Shown here: positions 34,022 to 42,812 of the stretch, in pieces
How positions within the stretch are numbered: position 1 is the stretch's first letter
Layout: every line of letters starts with the position of its first letter
Assembly: GCA_003332265.1 (NCBI GenBank)
Contig: QPGA01000007.1
Location: 37,640 to 101,639 of the forward strand
Length of the DNA: 64,000 nucleotides
Reading direction: 5' to 3'
Source: Candidatus Accumulibacter meliphilus
GTDB lineage: Bacteria; Pseudomonadota; Gammaproteobacteria; Burkholderiales; Rhodocyclaceae
Translations under genes and position numbers: made by a program
Notes under the pieces: generated by a model
Seen by the model: only the letters and a program-made list of their open reading frames with translations
What the model was told of the DNA's origin: nothing
The model's database searches: none

Positions 34022-35170
34022 GTGGCCCCGACTATCGTCAGGCAAACCGGCAAAACGCAGGGTCGTGCGGCGGTTTTTGCCGCTCTTGCCGGTTTTCTCG
34101 CCCTTTCATTGCTGAGTTTTCCGGTAGCGGCCGAACGGATCAAGGATCTGGCCTCGGTGCAGGGCGTGCGCAGCAACCAGTTGGTCGGTTACGGGCTGGT
34201 CGTCGGCCTGGACGGTAGCGGAGACCAGACCACGCAAACGCCGTTTACCACCCAGAGCATCATCAACATGCTGGCGCAGCTGGGCACCACCCTGCCGACG
34301 ACGCAATCCCTGCAACTGAAGAATGTTGCCGCGGTAATGGTGACCGCCAATCTGCCGTCATTTGCCAGGATCGGGCAGGCCATCGACATTACCGTATCGT
34401 CCATGGGTAACGCCAAGAGCTTGCGTGGTGGGACGCTGGTGATGACGCCGCTGAAAGGCGCCGATGGTCAGATCTACGCGCAAGCCCAGGGCAATGTGCT
34501 GGTTCCCGGGGTCGGCGCGGGCTCCGCCGGCAGTCGGGTGACAATCAATCACCTGCTTGCCGGCCGTATCGTCGGCGGCGCAACCGTCGAGCGCGAAGTG
34601 CCCACGGCCTTGGGGCAGGGCCCCTTTGTTCACTACGAGATGCGGACGACCGACTTCGGAACGACGCAGCGGGTGGTCGAGGTGATCAACCGCGCCATCG
34701 GTCCCGGCACCGCGCAGGCGCTCGACGGTCGGCGGGTGCAGGTGATCGCCCCCGAAGACGCGAACAGTCGGGTCGCTTTCCTGGGGCATCTGGAGAGTCT
34801 CGAAGTACGGCCGACCAAAGGAATCGCCAAGGTGATCATCAACCCGCGTACCGGCTCGGTGGTGATGAACCAGATGGTGACCATCGAATCCTGCGCCGTC
34901 GCGCACGGCAATCTTTCGGTGGTCATCAATACCGAACAGCAAGTCAGCCAGCCGAATGCGCTGGCGGCGGGGCAGACGGTGACCACCACGCAGAGCGAGA
35001 TCGAGATCAAGCAGGGGGGCGGTACCTTGATGTCGCTGAAGGCGGGTGTCAATCTCGCTGATGTCGTCAAGGCGATCAATGCGCTCGGTGCCGGACCACA
35101 GGATCTGCTTTCCATCCTGCAGTCCATGAAAGCGGCCGGCGCCTTGCGTGCCGAGCTGGAGATCATCTGA
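34022..35170 (+). CDS. flgI: Flagellar P-ring protein FlgI
   Basis: 382 aa from the GTG at 34022, with SD TAAGGAG. Signal peptide (ALAGFLALSLLSFPVAAE), then the conserved ERIKDLASVQGVRSNQLVGYGLVVGL and the C-terminal GAGPQDLLSILQSMKAAGALRAELEII. Forms the periplasmic P ring with FlgA's help. An in-frame GTG at 33983, carried by repeat R7 and preceded by GGGAGG, would add 13 residues (VSRVRDFHSKENT) ahead of the signal peptide; I consider that less likely. Confidence 0.95.
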   Translation: MAPTIVRQTGKTQGRAAVFAALAGFLALSLLSFPVAAERIKDLASVQGVRSNQLVGYGLVVGLDGSGDQTTQTPFTTQSIINMLAQLGTTLPTTQSLQLKNVAAVMVTANLPSFARIGQAIDITVSSMGNAKSLRGGTLVMTPLKGADGQIYAQAQGNVLVPGVGAGSAGSRVTINHLLAGRIVGGATVEREVPTALGQGPFVHYEMRTTDFGTTQRVVEVINRAIGPGTAQALDGRRVQVIAPEDANSRVAFLGHLESLEVRPTKGIAKVIINPRTGSVVMNQMVTIESCAVAHGNLSVVINTEQQVSQPNALAAGQTVTTTQSEIEIKQGGGTLMSLKAGVNLADVVKAINALGAGPQDLLSILQSMKAAGALRAELEII

Positions 35171-35209
35171 GTCCTCGTTCAAGACCCCATCCCACCAGCA
35201 CATCCGCCC

Positions 35210-36202
35210 ATGCAATCAATCACGCTTGCCAGCGATACTGCCAACACTCGCCTTGCCATCGATCCCGCCGCGGTCGCCGATCTGCGCGCCCGGCTTGCTC
35301 AGGATTCGCAAGGCGGCATGAAGCAGGTAGCACAGCAGTTCGAAGGCATGCTCCTGCAGTTGCTGCTAAAAAGCATGCGTGATGCGACGATCAGTGGCGG
35401 CATGCTGGACAGCCAACAAAGCAGCTTCTTTACCGCCCTTGGCGATCAGCAAATGGCCCTGAACCTGGCCACCCAAATGCCCATGGGCCTGGCAGAATTG
35501 ATCGAACAACAGCAGTCGGGGCGAGCGGCCAAGGCCGGCGAAGCCGAGGCCACGCATTCAACCAGCGCAAACCTCGCAACCCGCGCAACTCTTGACGCCT
35601 TGCAGCAGTCGTTGAGTTCCCTGTCGCCGGCAACTGCGGCTGGCTTTCTCGGTGGCGCTCGCCACCGGGCGGGCCTGCTGGCGAGCACGGCGGGCAGCAG
35701 TCGCGCAGCAGCGCTGGCCGTGGAATCGCCTTCGGCGCCACGTGACTTTGTCGATCGTGTCTGGCCACACGCCCAGGCCGCGGCCGCGGCCACCGGTGTC
35801 CCGGCACGTTTCCTGGTCGCCCACTCGGCGCTGGAGAGCGGCTGGGGACGGCGCGAGATCAGCCGTGCCGATGGTTCGCCGAGTTTCAACGTCTTCGGGA
35901 TCAAGGCCGGGCGCAACTGGTCGGGAGCGACGGTTGAGGTCGACACGACGGAGTTTGTCAATGGCGTGGCGCAGTCCGAACGCGCGACGTTTCGCGCCTA
36001 TGCTTCCTACGCCGAGGCGTTTCGCGACTACGCCGAGCTGCTCTCCAGCAAGCCACGCTATGCGGGCGTGCGTGGCCAGCAGGATGCCGTACAGTTCGCC
36101 CGTTCATTGCAGGAGGCGGGCTACGCGACGGACCCGATGTACGCCGACAAGCTGGCGCGCATCATTGCCGGCAACACCCTGCGCCAGGCCCTGGCCGGCT
36201 AG
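35210..36202 (+). CDS. flgJ: Flagellar rod-capping peptidoglycan hydrolase FlgJ
   Basis: 330 aa, bifunctional. The N-terminal rod-cap domain has GGMKQVAQQFEGMLLQLLLKSMRDA near residues 34-58. An Ala-rich linker is followed by the C-terminal glucosaminidase/muramidase domain (PARFLVAHSALESGWGRREI, with the catalytic Glu; then NVFGIKAGRNW; FRDYAELLSSKPRYA). It opens the cell wall so the rod can pass. Two-domain FlgJ is the beta/gamma-proteobacterial form. The gap of 39 bp after flgI has no clear SD. Confidence 0.94.
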   Translation: MQSITLASDTANTRLAIDPAAVADLRARLAQDSQGGMKQVAQQFEGMLLQLLLKSMRDATISGGMLDSQQSSFFTALGDQQMALNLATQMPMGLAELIEQQQSGRAAKAGEAEATHSTSANLATRATLDALQQSLSSLSPATAAGFLGGARHRAGLLASTAGSSRAAALAVESPSAPRDFVDRVWPHAQAAAAATGVPARFLVAHSALESGWGRREISRADGSPSFNVFGIKAGRNWSGATVEVDTTEFVNGVAQSERATFRAYASYAEAFRDYAELLSSKPRYAGVRGQQDAVQFARSLQEAGYATDPMYADKLARIIAGNTLRQALAG

Positions 36203-36231
36203 GCGCTCGACGGCGCGCGCCGGCAATCGCC

Positions 36232-36258
36232 TAAATATTCGCGCGGCCCTGCCGTTAA
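36232..36258 (+). promoter_or_regulatory. Sigma28 (FliA) promoter of flgK
   Basis: TAAATATT (36232-36239), 11 bp, GCCGTTAA (36251-36258): 13 of 16 positions match the consensus with exact spacing. It lies 27 bp before the flgK ATG in the 83-bp gap after flgJ, so flgKL can be expressed late. Confidence 0.88.
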
Positions 36259-36285
36259 CAGAACAATCAAACAGGAGTTCACCGC

Positions 36286-38334
36286 ATGGGCTCAGGAATC
36301 ATCAATACCGCAGTGACCGGTCTGCACGTCGCTCAGTATGGGCTGCTGACCACCGAACACAATATTGCCAACGTCAACACCCCGGGCTTCTCACGCCAGC
36401 GGAGCATCCAGGCGAGCAATGCCGGCTTGCTGACCGGCGCTGGCTTTGTTGGCCAGGGTGCGCACGTGGCCACGGTCGAGCGCATGTACAGCCGTTTTCT
36501 GACCGAGCAGGTGGATCGTTCGCAGAGCAGCGCCAGTGAACTGGAGACCTACTACGCACAAATCAGCCGGATCGATGATTTGCTCGCCGACCCGGGCACC
36601 GGGCTGTCGCCAGCGCTGCAGGCCTTCTTCGCCAGCGTTCAGGACCTTGCCGCCAATCCTTCGCGGTTGGAGAACCGCCAGGCGATGGTCTCGACGGCGC
36701 AGTCACTGAGCGCCCGCTATCAGTCCTTGAGCGATCAACTGGCCGAGATGTACGATGGCATCAACAGTGGAATCACGGCTGCCGTCGCCAGCGTCAATTC
36801 CTACGGCGAACAGATCGCCTCGCTGAACGGTCGCATTGCGGTTGCCGAAGCTTCGACCGGCCAACCGCCGAACGACCTGCTCGATACGCGCGACCAGATG
36901 GTGCTCGAACTGAACCAACTGATCCGTACCCGCACGACGACCAATACCGATGGCAGCTACAACGTCTTCGTCGGCAGCGGCCAGCAACTGGTTGTCGGCT
37001 CACAGCTGGTCGGCATGGCGACCATGGCGTCGAGCGCCGATTCCTCCCGCCTGGTCGTCGGTTTGCGAACCACGGCCGGGGTCCAGGAGATGCCGGAGTC
37101 CTTGATCAGCGGTGGCAGTTTGAGCGGCTTGCTGGCTTTCCGCAGCGAGTCCCTGGATAGGGCGAGCAACGAACTGGGCAGCAACGCGGCTTCGCTGGCC
37201 TTGACCTTCAATGCGCAACACGCGCTCGGTCAGGATTTCTTCGGTCAGTCGCAGCTCGCCTCGTCGTCATCGTCGACCAGCTTTACGCCGCAGTTCTTTT
37301 CGGTTTCTCCGCCAGTGGTGATCGGCAACACCCGGAATCCGCCGGGTAGCCCCCTGGTCAGCGCTGCTTTCGTCAGCCCGCAGCCGTTCAATGGCAATTT
37401 CTACGCCGATCTGGGCAACAGTGATTACCGACTCAATGCCGACGGCGCTGGCCTCACCCTGACCCGCCTGACGGACAACAAGCAATGGACGGGGGCCGAC
37501 CTGGCGGCGGTGAACGCACAGCTGAGCAGTGATCCGCAGGGTTTTGAGCTGGCTTCACCGGTCGCCCTGGTGGCGGGTTCCAGCTATCTGATTCAGCCGA
37601 CGCGGGGAGCGGCGCGCGGCATCGTGGTGAATCCTGCGCTGATCGCCGACTCGCGTCTGGTCGCCGCGGCCGGACCGCTGCGGGCCGCCGTCGGCACGGC
37701 CAATACCGGTTCGGCCACCATTTCATCGGGCCAGGCCGGACCCGGCTATGCGGACGCCGTGGCCGGATTGCCGATCAGTCTGGAATACAACGCTGGCGAA
37801 CTGCGCAACTTCCCGGTCGGTGCGCGGGTGTCGATCGATGGTGCAGCGCCGGTGAACATCACCGCCAGCGACCAGGGCATTGCCTACAGCAGCGGCGCAA
37901 CGGTCACCCTGGTGGGCTCGGCCAGCGTCAGTCCGCCCACCGGCTTCAGCTTTGTGATGACCGGTTTGCCCAATAATGGCGACCGCTTCACGGTCGAGAT
38001 CAACAGCGGGGCCACGGCCGACGGGCGCAACGCGCTGACCCTTGCGCAGCTGCAAACGCAGCACACGATGTCCGGGCAGACGGCTTCCTATCAGGACGCT
38101 TATGCGCGCCTGGTGAGCGAAACCGGCAACAAGACACGCCAGTTGCAGGTCAGCTCCGAAGCGCAACAGAACTTGTTGGCGCAGGCACAAGCGAGTCGCG
38201 ACTCGCTGTCGGCGGTCAATCTGGACGAGGAAGCGGCGAACCTCATTCGCTATCAGCAGGCCTACCAGGCGTCGGCGAAGGCATTTCAGATTGGCGCCTC
38301 CCTGTTCGACACGATTCTCGAACTGGCGGCTTAA
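36286..38334 (+). CDS. flgK: Flagellar hook-filament junction protein FlgK (HAP1)
   Basis: 682 aa, somewhat longer than the enterobacterial form (547). N-terminal axial motif GLHVAQYGLLTTEHNIANVNTPGFSRQ. C-terminal signature SAVNLDEEAANLIRYQQAYQASAKAFQIGASLFDTILEL. The middle is a variable surface domain that accounts for the extra length. Sits between hook and filament with FlgL and is escorted by FlgN. Strong SD (CAGGAG). Its TAA stop is the left end of repeat R8. Confidence 0.96.
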   Translation: MGSGIINTAVTGLHVAQYGLLTTEHNIANVNTPGFSRQRSIQASNAGLLTGAGFVGQGAHVATVERMYSRFLTEQVDRSQSSASELETYYAQISRIDDLLADPGTGLSPALQAFFASVQDLAANPSRLENRQAMVSTAQSLSARYQSLSDQLAEMYDGINSGITAAVASVNSYGEQIASLNGRIAVAEASTGQPPNDLLDTRDQMVLELNQLIRTRTTTNTDGSYNVFVGSGQQLVVGSQLVGMATMASSADSSRLVVGLRTTAGVQEMPESLISGGSLSGLLAFRSESLDRASNELGSNAASLALTFNAQHALGQDFFGQSQLASSSSSTSFTPQFFSVSPPVVIGNTRNPPGSPLVSAAFVSPQPFNGNFYADLGNSDYRLNADGAGLTLTRLTDNKQWTGADLAAVNAQLSSDPQGFELASPVALVAGSSYLIQPTRGAARGIVVNPALIADSRLVAAAGPLRAAVGTANTGSATISSGQAGPGYADAVAGLPISLEYNAGELRNFPVGARVSIDGAAPVNITASDQGIAYSSGATVTLVGSASVSPPTGFSFVMTGLPNNGDRFTVEINSGATADGRNALTLAQLQTQHTMSGQTASYQDAYARLVSETGNKTRQLQVSSEAQQNLLAQAQASRDSLSAVNLDEEAANLIRYQQAYQASAKAFQIGASLFDTILELAA

Positions 38335-38456
38335 TGTGAAAGTCGCGCAAGCGACTCACAAACCTCCCTTCTCCCCTCGCGGGAGAAGGGTCGGGGAAGA
38401 GGGGGAAACGGTCATGACTTTCATGATCTGGGGTGTTTCGATTGTCATGACCGTTA
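38331..38456 (-). mobile_element. 123-bp palindromic element, copy R8 (between flgK and flgL)
   Basis: TTA at 38331-38333 and TTA at 38454-38456, with a period of 123 bp, inverted relative to the flg genes. The left TTAA holds the flgK stop codon and the right TTAA leads into GGAG, the flgL SD. Hairpins 2 and 3 are perfect. On the minus strand the cheZ-type frame (NGHDNRNTPDHESHDR...SPARGEG...) is open across the whole copy. Confidence 0.88.
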
Positions 38457-38467
38457 AGGAGACGTAG

Positions 38468-39799
38468 ATGCGGATCAGCAGCAATCAACTTTATGATGCC
38501 GGTGTGCGTGGCATGGAGCGCAACCAGAGCCAGCTGCTCAAGCTGCAGGAGCAGATTTCAAGCGGCCGGCGAATCCTTACGCCGGCCGACGATCCGGTCG
38601 GCGCGGCGCGAGCGCTCACCGTCACGCAGACTCGTGAGGTCGCCGCTCAGTACGCGCGTAATCAGGGCGCGGCAGCCGATCGCCTGGGACTGGTCGACAG
38701 TCAGCTCGGCGCGGTGACCGATCTGCTGCAGAGCGTTCGTGAGCGCGTCATTCAGGCCGGGAATACGATTCTCGGTGACAGTGACCGCCAGGCCGTGGCC
38801 AGCGAACTCGAGGCGCGCTTCGCGGAATTGTTGGGAATTGCCAACAGCAAGAATGCCGACGGTGATTACCTCTTTGCCGGTCACCAGGGCGCGACGACGC
38901 CATTCGTGCTCAGTGCGGCGACATCGTCGGCAGCACCGACCTCGGTCCGCTATTTCGGTGACGATGGCGAGCGTCTGATGCAGGTCGGGCCGGCACAGCA
39001 GATGCCGAGCAGCGTTGCCGGCAGCGATCTTTTCATGAACATCCGTGAAGGTAATGGCAGCTTCCTGGCCGCCGCTGGCGGTGACGGTGGCACCCTTGCC
39101 AACCGGGGTGCCGGGGTGATCGACGGCGGCTCGGTGCTTGACCCGCAGAAGTGGCAGCGTGCCTTGAATTCGGATTTCTGGCAGGGAAGCAGTAATCAGG
39201 CGCTGGAAATACGATTCTCGTCGCTCGCCGGGACCAGTCAGTACCAGCTGTTCGACGTCTCGACGCCGCCGCCGCCGGCCGCCGCTTTGCCGGCCAGGTC
39301 AGTCAGTGGGCTGCTGCCATTTACTGCCGGACAGGCTATTCCACTGCTGAGCAGCGCGCCGGCGGCGGACTTTGGCGCACAGGTGGTAATCAACGGCCTG
39401 CCGGCCGATGGCGACAGCTTCAGCGTCACGCCGAGTGGCAACAAAAGCGTTTTCCAGACGATGCAGGAGCTGATCGGCCTGCTCAACTCGCCACTCGCTT
39501 CGAGCCAGGCGAGGAGCGAATTCACCGGCCAGCTGGCAGCTCACCTGAACCATCTCGACCAGGCGCAGGCCAACGTCAGTCGCGTGCAGGCATCGGTCGG
39601 TGCACGCCTGCAGGCACTGGATGGTCTGAGCAGCAACTCGGCGGCCGTCGATATTCTGCATCAGCAGAGCCTGTCGGCTCTTCAGGACCTGGACTACGCG
39701 CAAGCGCTCTCGGACTTCACGCGTCAGCAGTTGAGTCTCGAAGCCGCCCAGAAGTCCTTTGTCACGATCAGTGGCCTGAGCCTGTTCAGCTATCTGTAA
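38468..39799 (+). CDS. flgL: Flagellar hook-filament junction protein FlgL (HAP3)
   Basis: 443 aa. Starts MRISSNQLYDAGVRGMERNQSQLLKLQEQISSGRRI, the flagellin-like N-terminal helix, and ends with LDYAQALSDFTRQQLSLEAAQKSFVTISGLSLFSYL. The middle domain is variable. SD AAGGAG directly from the right end of repeat R8. It forms the junction between FlgK and the filament. A lipoprotein gene follows immediately. Confidence 0.95.
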   Translation: MRISSNQLYDAGVRGMERNQSQLLKLQEQISSGRRILTPADDPVGAARALTVTQTREVAAQYARNQGAAADRLGLVDSQLGAVTDLLQSVRERVIQAGNTILGDSDRQAVASELEARFAELLGIANSKNADGDYLFAGHQGATTPFVLSAATSSAAPTSVRYFGDDGERLMQVGPAQQMPSSVAGSDLFMNIREGNGSFLAAAGGDGGTLANRGAGVIDGGSVLDPQKWQRALNSDFWQGSSNQALEIRFSSLAGTSQYQLFDVSTPPPPAAALPARSVSGLLPFTAGQAIPLLSSAPAADFGAQVVINGLPADGDSFSVTPSGNKSVFQTMQELIGLLNSPLASSQARSEFTGQLAAHLNHLDQAQANVSRVQASVGARLQALDGLSSNSAAVDILHQQSLSALQDLDYAQALSDFTRQQLSLEAAQKSFVTISGLSLFSYL

Positions 39800-39802
39800 G
39801 TG

Positions 39803-40351
39803 ATGAACATGCCCAGGCTTCTCCCTGCCGCTCTTTTCCTCGTCACTCTGCTGATGACGGGCTGTGGCAGTGTCGACGTGCAGCCGCCGCCGCGGGCAGC
39901 GAGCAGTCCCCCCGACAGCCGCTTTGCGCAGTCACCCGACCCGACCGTCAGCGTCGAGCCTGGCAAGGCAGTCGCCATGGTCGGGGCGGTGGGCCATGCC
40001 GCCTCCGCCTATACCGGGCCGGCGGCGAATCTCGGCTTGGCCGCTGCTGGTGCGATCATCGCCTATGTGGTCTACGATCCGCTGGCACCGAACTGGACTA
40101 TCGAAGAGCGGATGATCGGCAGCGACACTTACCTGCTGTCGATGCGCGCCAAGAGTTTCCGCACCGGCGGCGATGGTGAGTCCGGATTGATTCTCCAGCG
40201 GCGAGCGCTGCAGTTGCAGCGCAAACATGGCTTCCTGGGCTTCCGGATTCTGGACTATTCCGAGGGTGTCGAATCGAGCACGCCTTTTACGCATCGCTAC
40301 GCGGAAGGCACTTTCCAGTTGGTCCGAAGTCATCCCGAGACGGTGCATTAG
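39803..40351 (+). CDS. Uncharacterised lipoprotein after flgL
   Basis: 182 aa. A lipoprotein signal (LPAALFLVTLLMTGC) is followed by a Pro/Ser-rich linker, a Gly/Ala-rich hydrophobic stretch (GPAANLGLAAAGAIIAYVVYDPLAP, perhaps membrane-interacting), and a C-terminal part (WTIEERMIGSDTYLLSMRAKSFRTGG...ALQLQRKHGFLGFRILDY). I do not recognise the family. It starts 3 bp after flgL (GTG at 39800 or ATG at 39803), so it is probably co-transcribed with the flagellar genes. Convergent with fliR, overlapping its end by 4 bp. Role unknown. Confidence 0.75.
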   Translation: MNMPRLLPAALFLVTLLMTGCGSVDVQPPPRAASSPPDSRFAQSPDPTVSVEPGKAVAMVGAVGHAASAYTGPAANLGLAAAGAIIAYVVYDPLAPNWTIEERMIGSDTYLLSMRAKSFRTGGDGESGLILQRRALQLQRKHGFLGFRILDYSEGVESSTPFTHRYAEGTFQLVRSHPETVH

Positions 40352-41133
40352 GGCGCGGCTGGGGAGAAATTGCCGAGCATGGCCTGCAGGCCGTACTCAA
40401 AAATATGCTGCATGGGTTGGCTCAGATACGACAGACCGAACACCAATCCAGCGAAGCCGAGAGTGATGGTCAGCGGAAAGCCGATGACGATCAGGTTGAG
40501 TTGCGGTGCGGCGCGGCTCAGGATGGCCAGCGCCAGGTTGGTGACCAGCAGCGCGACAAGAATCGGTAGCGCCAGGAGTAGCCCCGACGAGAAGATCAAC
40601 GCACCGGAACGCGCCAGCTGCCACCAGCTGCCGGTTTCCGGTAGTCCTGCACCGACGGGGATGGCGGTGAAGCTGTGCGCCAAGGTGGCGATGACCATCA
40701 GGTGACCATTGATGGCCATGAAAATCAGCAGTGCCAGCAGCCCGAGGAATTCCGAGACCACCCCGGTCTGACCGGCGGTCAGAGGGTCGTAGGCGGTGGC
40801 GAAGCCGAGACCCATCTGCAGGCTGATCATGCTGCCCGCCAGGTCGACTGCGGCGAGCACCAGGCGTATGGCGAAACCCATGGCAAAGCCGATGAGCATT
40901 TGTTGCGCGAGGATCAGGAGACCTGCACCTGACGCCGGGTCGACCGCGGGCATCGGCGGCAGCGCCGGGGCGATGGCCAGGGTGATCGCCAGGCCGAGGA
41001 TGAGCCGGATGCGGACGGTCAGGGCGGGGTTGTTGAAAGGCGGCGCGCTGACCAGGACGGCGAGGACGCGTGCTAGCGGGAAGAAGAAGGCGACGATCCA
41101 GGCGTTGATCTCGGCCGAAGTCAGGCTGATCAT
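40348..41133 (-). CDS. fliR: Flagellar export apparatus protein FliR
   Basis: 261 aa, about seven hydrophobic segments. Conserved stretches include FFLPLARVLAVLVSAPPFNN-like N-terminus, SLQMGLGFATAYDPLTAGQ and LVTNLALAILSRAAPQLNLIVIGFPLTI. FliR, FliQ and FliP form the export gate core inside the MS ring. Seven bases separate it from fliQ. It converges on the lipoprotein gene. Confidence 0.95.
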   Translation of the reverse strand: MISLTSAEINAWIVAFFFPLARVLAVLVSAPPFNNPALTVRIRLILGLAITLAIAPALPPMPAVDPASGAGLLILAQQMLIGFAMGFAIRLVLAAVDLAGSMISLQMGLGFATAYDPLTAGQTGVVSEFLGLLALLIFMAINGHLMVIATLAHSFTAIPVGAGLPETGSWWQLARSGALIFSSGLLLALPILVALLVTNLALAILSRAAPQLNLIVIGFPLTITLGFAGLVFGLSYLSQPMQHIFEYGLQAMLGNFSPAAP

Positions 41134-41140
41134 CGCCGCC

Positions 41141-41410
41141 CTAGCCGACCAGTAGAGGAATGCTCTCGAACAGTCGGCGCACGTAGTCGACCATCAGCCC
41201 CAGCATCCAGGGGCCGGCCAGGAGGAGGATCAGAAAGACCCCGACGAGCTTGGGAATGAAGGACAGTGTCTGCTCGTTGATCTGCGTCGCGGCCTGAAAA
41301 ACACTGACGATCAGGCCAATCAGCAGCGCCGCGAGGAGCAGTGGCGCGGCCAGCAGCAAGGTCATCTCGACCGCCTGACGCGCGATATCCATGACCAGTT
41401 CGGGCGTCAT
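41141..41410 (-). CDS. fliQ: Flagellar export apparatus protein FliQ
   Basis: 89 aa with two membrane helices ([23 protein letters not shown] and [22 protein letters not shown]) and the conserved link [13 protein letters not shown]. Size and sequence match FliQ. Overlaps fliP by 4 bp. Confidence 0.96.
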   Translation of the reverse strand: MTPELVMDIARQAVEMTLLLAAPLLLAALLIGLIVSVFQAATQINEQTLSFIPKLVGVFLILLLAGPWMLGLMVDYVRRLFESIPLLVG

Positions 41411-42180
41411 GTGGCGAAACTGGCGACCAGCGAACCGAGGATCAGATGCCAGCCATCGACGAGCACGAAGAGCATCAGCTTGAAGGGCAGGGCGATCATC
41501 ACTGGCGACATCATCATCATGCCCATCGACATCAGCACGCTGGCGACGACCATGTCGACGATCAAAAAGGGAATGAAGATGATGAAGCCGATCTGGAAAG
41601 CCGTCTTCAGCTCGCTGGTAACGAAGGCCGGGACCAGCAGCCGCATGGGGATGTCGTCGGCAGACTGGAAGCGCGGTGCGTTGGCCATGCGCGCAAAGAG
41701 CGCGATATCTGCTTCGCGCGTCTGCTTGAGCATGAACTTGCGCAGGGGCACGGCGCCGCGTTCGATCGCCTGCAGATAGGTGATTCTGTTTTCCGACAGG
41801 GGTAGATAGGCTTCGCTATAGACGCTGTCGAGCACTGGCGACATGATGAAAAAAGTCAGGAAAAGCGCCAGACCGAGCAGTACCTGATTGGGCGGCGAGG
41901 TTTGCGTCCCGAGCGCATGCCTGAGCAGCGACAGGACAATGATGATCCGGGTGAAGCTGGTCATCATCAGCAGCGCCGCCGGGATGAAGGTCAGTGCCGT
42001 CAGTGTCAGCAGGGTCTGCACCGACAGCGTGAAAGTCTGGCTGCCAGCCGCGCCCGGGGTGCTGGTCAGCGCCGGCAGGCCGCCGGCCTGAGCCCAGGCC
42101 GCCAGTGGCGCGAGCGAAGCCAGCACCACCGCCAGTACCACGCGCAGCACGCCGCCGCGGCTGCGTCTAGCGGCCTTCAT
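41407..42180 (-). CDS. fliP: Flagellar export apparatus protein FliP
   Basis: 257 aa. Signal peptide ([21 protein letters not shown]), then family segments [37 protein letters not shown], then [40 protein letters not shown] and the end [14 protein letters not shown]. Start at 42180 ([10 protein letters not shown]) chosen because it gives a normal signal peptide; the frame is open to 42321 but only within fliO. Overlaps fliO by 14 bp. Confidence 0.95.
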   Translation of the reverse strand: MKAARRSRGGVLRVVLAVVLASLAPLAAWAQAGGLPALTSTPGAAGSQTFTLSVQTLLTLTALTFIPAALLMMTSFTRIIIVLSLLRHALGTQTSPPNQVLLGLALFLTFFIMSPVLDSVYSEAYLPLSENRITYLQAIERGAVPLRKFMLKQTREADIALFARMANAPRFQSADDIPMRLLVPAFVTSELKTAFQIGFIIFIPFLIVDMVVASVLMSMGMMMMSPVMIALPFKLMLFVLVDGWHLILGSLVASFAT

Positions 42181-42619
42181 TCCTGCGCTCGGCGACTTGC
42201 TTGAGCCATTGCGAGAAAGGTTTTTCGCCGTCGCCGGCCGCTGGCAACTCGCCTTTCGGTAGCGTATGCAAGGTTCGGATCTGGCCGGGTACCAGGCCGA
42301 CAACGAGCCAGGTATCACCAATCTCGACCAGCACGATGCGTTCTCTGCTGCCGATGATCAGACCGCCAACGACGCGCATCGGGCCATTGCTGCCGAAACC
42401 ACGGCCGCCGTTGAGCCGGCGCAGAAAGTAGGCGGCCAGAAACAGGACAGCGATGACCAGTGCCAGTCCGAGAACGCTTTGCAGCATCGTCGCCAGCGAC
42501 AGGCCAGGGGGCTCGGGAAGCGCGGTCTGCGCCAGCGTGCTGCGTGAAAACAGCGCGCACAGCAGCCAACACGCATTGAACGTCGGGTGGTAAGCAAGGG
42601 GCTTGAGGTATCGAAGCAA
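42167..42619 (-). CDS. fliO: Flagellar biosynthesis protein FliO (start uncertain)
   Basis: One membrane helix ([23 protein letters not shown]) after a signal-like stretch ([14 protein letters not shown]), then a FliO domain ([39 protein letters not shown]). FliO helps FliP assemble. No ATG sits at a sensible place: the frame is open to an ATG at 42787, but codons above about 42680 are antisense to a toxin-gene remnant, so that ATG is unlikely. A TTG at 42619 is given as a compromise. The original 5' end was perhaps disturbed when the remnant arrived. No fliM or fliN is adjacent, which is unusual. Confidence 0.75.
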   Translation of the reverse strand: MLRYLKPLAYHPTFNACWLLCALFSRSTLAQTALPEPPGLSLATMLQSVLGLALVIAVLFLAAYFLRRLNGGRGFGSNGPMRVVGGLIIGSRERIVLVEIGDTWLVVGLVPGQIRTLHTLPKGELPAAGDGEKPFSQWLKQVAERRNEGR

Positions 42620-42683
42620 GAGGGTCGGCCAGCTCGGAATGCTGTTCGCTATCTTAAAGCAAGCGTGGCGAAGCGCATACGCC

Positions 42684-42812
42684 GTGATTCGCAAAGTCCG
42701 TTGGGGAAGGGCCGGTTCGGGAAAGGCCGGCGGTGTGCGGGTGATCCATTTCACTGGCACCAGAGAAGCCGAGGTGGTCTTGCTCACGCTCTACGCGAAG
42801 GTTCACCGCACT
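42684..42812 (+). pseudogene. Remnant of a RelE/HigB-type toxin gene
   Basis: The plus strand encodes RKVRWGRAGSGKAGGVRVIHF, then TGTREAEVVLLTLYAKVHR. This is the central and C-terminal part of the RelE/ParE toxin fold (the KxRW...GKxGGxRVIYF...LLTLYAK pattern). The N-terminal third is not recognisable upstream, the frame runs on into unrelated sequence, and no antitoxin follows. It is therefore a decayed fragment of a type II toxin gene. It lies between fliO and the mnmC-like gene, antisense to the open frame upstream of fliO. Confidence 0.7.

Noticed and set aside
38243-38488. 81-codon minus-strand ORF through repeat R8
   Set aside because: It is only the repeat's own open frame joined to antisense flgK sequence. 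No SD and no independent gene content.
42755-42769. Sigma54-like GG-N10-GC on the plus strand
   Set aside because: Has TGGCAC but AAGC instead of TTGC, lies within the toxin remnant and faces no intact gene.
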